Below, piece after piece: positions 5,009 to 7,625 of a stretch of 7,625 nt of DNA. Below the pieces are notes generated by a model that was given only the letters and a program-made list of their open reading frames with translations, made no database searches and had not been told where the DNA came from. The position numbers were made by a program, and so were the translations under genes. Every line of letters starts with the position of its first letter. The first letter of the stretch is position 1. Source of the DNA: an uncultured Oscillospiraceae bacterium (GTDB taxonomy: Bacteria; Bacillota; Clostridia; Oscillospirales; Acutalibacteraceae); the NCBI GenBank assembly GCA_902495835.1, contig CABUYS010000066.1, positions 1-7,625 of the forward strand, given 5' to 3'.

Positions 5009-7524
5009 GCCGTTTTTACGACGTCTTCATGACAAGTGAAAATTATTGATTGAGATAAACCCGGTTTGTAATTTATCAAAAAATCTATTACTTTTTCTAA
5101 CCTTTTACTGTCATACTGCCTGAACGCATCATCCAAAATAATCGGTAAACTGTTATTTTCCAAAATAAACTCGGATATAGCCATTCTTAATGAAAAATAA
5201 GCTTGATCTATTGTTCCGCTGCTGAAATTTTCACATATATAATCTTGAGTTTCGTGATGTATAAAAATATCGTATTCTTTTGAAATGTGAATATTATTGT
5301 ATTTATTTTCAGTCAAAAATTTAAAAATTTCCGACGCCCTTGAATTAAGCTTGGGATTAAACGTTTTTCTAAGTTCGTTAAGTGATTCTTCCATTACTTC
5401 TTTTGCAATTTTTAGACTCGAATGATATGCTTCGGTTTTTTTTAAACGAATTTTTTGTTCATTTAATTTTCTTTGTAACTCTTCTTTACTTTCCGAAAGA
5501 TTTTTAATACTTTTTTGAGCTTCAATACATTTTTCTTCCAAATCAAGCGAATTTAAATAATCAATTCTTTTTTTTATGATATCTGCTTCTTCCTCACTTA
5601 TATTGCAGTCGCAGTTTTCGTGATTGAATTTTTTTATATATTCGTCAAGCGATTTTTCGTATGATAAATCTATCCCTAAAAACTCAGATTTATTTTTAAT
5701 TTTCTCTTCAATGAGCTTTAACTTTTTATTTAAAAGAAGTATGTTTTCAAAAACTTTTTCGATTTCTTCAAAACAAAATGTATTAATTTTTAAATTACTG
5801 CGTTTTGAGATTTTTTCTACGAATTCGTTTTGCTTTGAATAAAATTCATCTGAATGCATTTTATAAGAATTTTGAAGATTTTTTCTGCTTTTTGATTTTT
5901 CGTAATTAACAAAGTATTCACCGATTGAAGAACAATTTTTTTCTGTTATCATATTTTCAATTATTTTGTTTTTTTCAGATAATAATAATTCTGCTTCATT
6001 GGTTTTTTTACTGAAATTCGATTCCAAATTTTTAATTTTATTTTCAAAATCAATCTTTAAATTTTCAAATTCATTAATCTCGGAAATTTTGGAATCGTAC
6101 TCCGATTTATAGGCGTTAATTTTTTTATTTTTGAATAATGTCATTAAAAAAAGAGTTAAAAAACAAACAAAAGCTGACGACGCAAAACATATTTGATTTA
6201 CAGAAAAAGATTTACTTAAAATTTCGTAAACATCACAAACAAAAAAAATCAAAGAAGCTATCAATGTCACTAAAGACGTTAATCTATACACAGTAGCAAA
6301 TTTTAATTTATTAAATTTCTTTTCATTATTTAAAAGAAAAATTCTTGCGTTGTTTATCTTCTCTTCTGTTTCTTTCACACCCATTTTGAAACTTTTATAA
6401 GGTCTAAAATATTGTTCAAAAAGGACATTATTCATATTGTTTTTATAAAAATCTTCATTCAAGTCCATATTTGTAACAATTTTATTTAGGCTTCTCACTT
6501 TTGTCTCTAACTTTTCTTTTTCTTCAATCAATTGATTTAATTTTTTCATTTCTTCATCTGAAATATAAGAAAAATTTTTTTCGAAATTTGAAATCAAATT
6601 ATTAATCTCGCTCAATTTTAATGAAAGATTTTTAAGATTTCTCATTTTAATTTCAAGTTCTGAAATAACGTCTTCATCTTCCGCGAAAGGCACTTTACTT
6701 AAAATATCTTTTTTTTCTTTAACAAGCGTTCTAATATCCTCGGCAATACGCAAATTTTTTGCATTTTTAAAATTATCCGCTTTGAAAATTAAATTCTTTC
6801 TTTCATCTATAAGTTCTTTTGTTTTGTAAAGAATTTCTTCGCTTTTTAAATTATTTTTTTCGATTAATTCCAAATCGGATATTTTTTGATTAATTTCGTT
6901 GATTTTGGATTTTATTGAATATATCTTTCCTCCGTTTCCCCTAAGCCACTGCAAATCTTTTATAGCTTCATTTATGTTGACTGTAGCAGTGCTTGCAGAA
7001 ACGTCATCTTCGCCGGTATCACACAGATTCGAAAGAATTTTATCAGCAATACCGTCCTTTGAATTTTTTGAAGGTACAAAATCTAATTTTCCTACGCTTC
7101 CTATATAACTGCTTCTTTCAAAACTTTTTATGTCTATACCGAAAAAATACTCACCGACTTCTTGTTTTTTACCAAACTCAACAGTTTTTCCCGTGGACAA
7201 ATTCTGAACTAAAACTTTGTCGTGAACCGAAGATTTGATTCCAAGTTCTTTTTGAACGAGATATAAATTTCCATTGTGAATAAATTCAATTGCTCCTCCG
7301 ATTTTTTTTCCTGACCACGGAGCATATTTGCTGCGAAACTCTTTATCTTTGCTTCCGAACTTTCCTCCTGAACAACGGCTGTAAAACATAGTTTTAATAA
7401 AATTCATAAGTGTGGATTTTCCGAATTCATTCGGTCCGTAAATTACTTGAACTCCTTCTTCAAAATTAACAGTAAAATTTTCAAGTTTTCCGAATCCTGC
7501 TATTTCTATTTTTTTAATTATCAA
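4972..7524 (-). CDS. SbcC/Rad50-like AAA ATPase with central membrane hairpin (YhaN-like)
   Basis: This is a large ATPase of the SbcC/Rad50/YhaN type, expected to work with an SbcD-like nuclease in DNA end processing or repair. The 850 residues show an N-terminal half-site with FGKLENF (11-17) and Walker A GPNEFGKST (30-38). Long charged coiled coils run through about 200-405 and 468-720. The C-terminal half-site has an ABC signature SSGTIDQAYFSLR (768-780), Walker B LPIILDDAF (793-801, Asp798 and Asp799) and switch His832 in FTCHED. Between the coiled coils are two hydrophobic segments (about 413-430 and 445-464) instead of a CxxC zinc hook; a C-D-C at 638-640 is not a hook. The start is TTG at 7524-7522, overlapping the preceding gene by 11 bases; a stop lies two codons upstream and the next Met (40) follows Walker A, so TTG is the only sensible start. 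The gene ends inside the bidirectional terminator. It resembles B. subtilis YhaN more than classical SbcC, but the exact subfamily is not certain. Confidence 0.88.
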   Translation of the reverse strand: MIIKKIEIAGFGKLENFTVNFEEGVQVIYGPNEFGKSTLMNFIKTMFYSRCSGGKFGSKDKEFRSKYAPWSGKKIGGAIEFIHNGNLYLVQKELGIKSSVHDKVLVQNLSTGKTVEFGKKQEVGEYFFGIDIKSFERSSYIGSVGKLDFVPSKNSKDGIADKILSNLCDTGEDDVSASTATVNINEAIKDLQWLRGNGGKIYSIKSKINEINQKISDLELIEKNNLKSEEILYKTKELIDERKNLIFKADNFKNAKNLRIAEDIRTLVKEKKDILSKVPFAEDEDVISELEIKMRNLKNLSLKLSEINNLISNFEKNFSYISDEEMKKLNQLIEEKEKLETKVRSLNKIVTNMDLNEDFYKNNMNNVLFEQYFRPYKSFKMGVKETEEKINNARIFLLNNEKKFNKLKFATVYRLTSLVTLIASLIFFVCDVYEILSKSFSVNQICFASSAFVCFLTLFLMTLFKNKKINAYKSEYDSKISEINEFENLKIDFENKIKNLESNFSKKTNEAELLLSEKNKIIENMITEKNCSSIGEYFVNYEKSKSRKNLQNSYKMHSDEFYSKQNEFVEKISKRSNLKINTFCFEEIEKVFENILLLNKKLKLIEEKIKNKSEFLGIDLSYEKSLDEYIKKFNHENCDCNISEEEADIIKKRIDYLNSLDLEEKCIEAQKSIKNLSESKEELQRKLNEQKIRLKKTEAYHSSLKIAKEVMEESLNELRKTFNPKLNSRASEIFKFLTENKYNNIHISKEYDIFIHHETQDYICENFSSGTIDQAYFSLRMAISEFILENNSLPIILDDAFRQYDSKRLEKVIDFLINYKPGLSQSIIFTCHEDVVKTAKIKGANIVSVG

Positions 7525-7625
7525 TATATTTCACATCCTCATAAAATGCTTTAAGTCCGATTTTTAGAGCGTTTTTGTTTATATGTTCCTGTTCTTCGTT
7601 TTCGGAATTTTTAATTTTTTCAATC
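7514..7625 (-). CDS. C-terminal end of a probable SbcD-like (YhaO-like) metallophosphoesterase, partial
   Basis: On the minus strand one frame is open from the window edge (7624) to TAA at 7516-7514, giving 36 residues that end in ALKIGLKAFYEDVKYIDN. The charged helix followed by an A-L-x-x-G-L-x-A-like tail resembles the C terminus of SbcD/YhaO-type DNA repair nucleases. Genes of that family normally stand immediately upstream of an SbcC/YhaN-like ATPase. The 11-base overlap with the ATPase start points to translational coupling of two subunits. None of the catalytic metallophosphoesterase motifs lie in the window, so the assignment rests mainly on context; that it is coding rests on the open frame and the tight overlap. 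Confidence 0.55.
   Translation of the reverse strand, partial: IEKIKNSENEEQEHINKNALKIGLKAFYEDVKYIDN
7537..7540 (-). promoter_or_regulatory. Ribosome binding site of the SbcC-like ATPase gene
   Basis: On the minus strand GAGG lies inside the end of the upstream gene, 12 bases before the TTG start at 7524. The gap is somewhat long, but together with the 11-base gene overlap it supports coupled translation and the TTG start. Confidence 0.5.

Noticed and set aside
5575..5620. Cys-Asp-Cys (residues 638-640) of the ATPase as a zinc hook
   Set aside because: A hook needs CxxC at the coiled-coil tip. This is CxC, and it lies within the second coiled-coil arm, far from the apex at about 430-445.
5624..7238. 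Plus-strand open frames inside the SbcC-like ATPase gene
   Set aside because: They are short Phe/Ser-rich mirrors of lysine- and glutamate-rich coiled-coil coding sequence, with no family resemblance.

Overview
The window is a strongly AT-rich stretch (G+C not computed, but clearly low) that reads as a chromosomal piece of a low-GC member of the Clostridia, perhaps Oscillospirales-like. The grounds are the ecfA1-ecfA2-ecfT-truA gene order typical of Firmicutes, good AGGAGG-type ribosome binding sites, the standard code (TGG for Trp; TAA and TGA as stops), a DUF5711-like anchored propeller protein, and an SbcD/SbcC-like (YhaO/YhaN-like) pair. Lineage is inferred from gene order and family resemblance only.

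The left part (bases 1-4985, plus strand) looks like one transcription unit. It holds the 3' end of a class I SAM-dependent methyltransferase; the energising module of an energy-coupling factor (ECF) vitamin/metal transporter (two ATPases, EcfA1 and EcfA2, and the membrane protein EcfT); the tRNA pseudouridine synthase TruA; and a membrane-anchored, probably beta-propeller protein of unknown function. Genes are separated by at most 38 bases or overlap. No substrate-binding S component is present, as expected for a shared (group II) ECF module that serves S components encoded elsewhere.

The right part (bases 4972-7625, minus strand) holds an 850-residue SbcC/Rad50-like ATPase preceded by the last 36 codons of what is probably its SbcD-like nuclease partner. 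The two transcription units converge. Their last coding bases overlap by 14 nt inside a single hairpin that looks like a bidirectional intrinsic terminator.

Most of the window is ordinary housekeeping content, and I see no mobile element, CRISPR array, RNA gene or defence island. The points worth a second look are these: ecfA1 has no ATG, GTG or TTG start in the right place, but an AUC codon sits at ideal distance from a strong ribosome binding site; the truA-DUF5711 gap has a perfect hairpin that would bring a distant ribosome binding site up to the start codon; the terminator is built from the stop regions of two converging genes; and the SbcC-like ATPase carries a two-helix membrane segment where a zinc hook would be expected.
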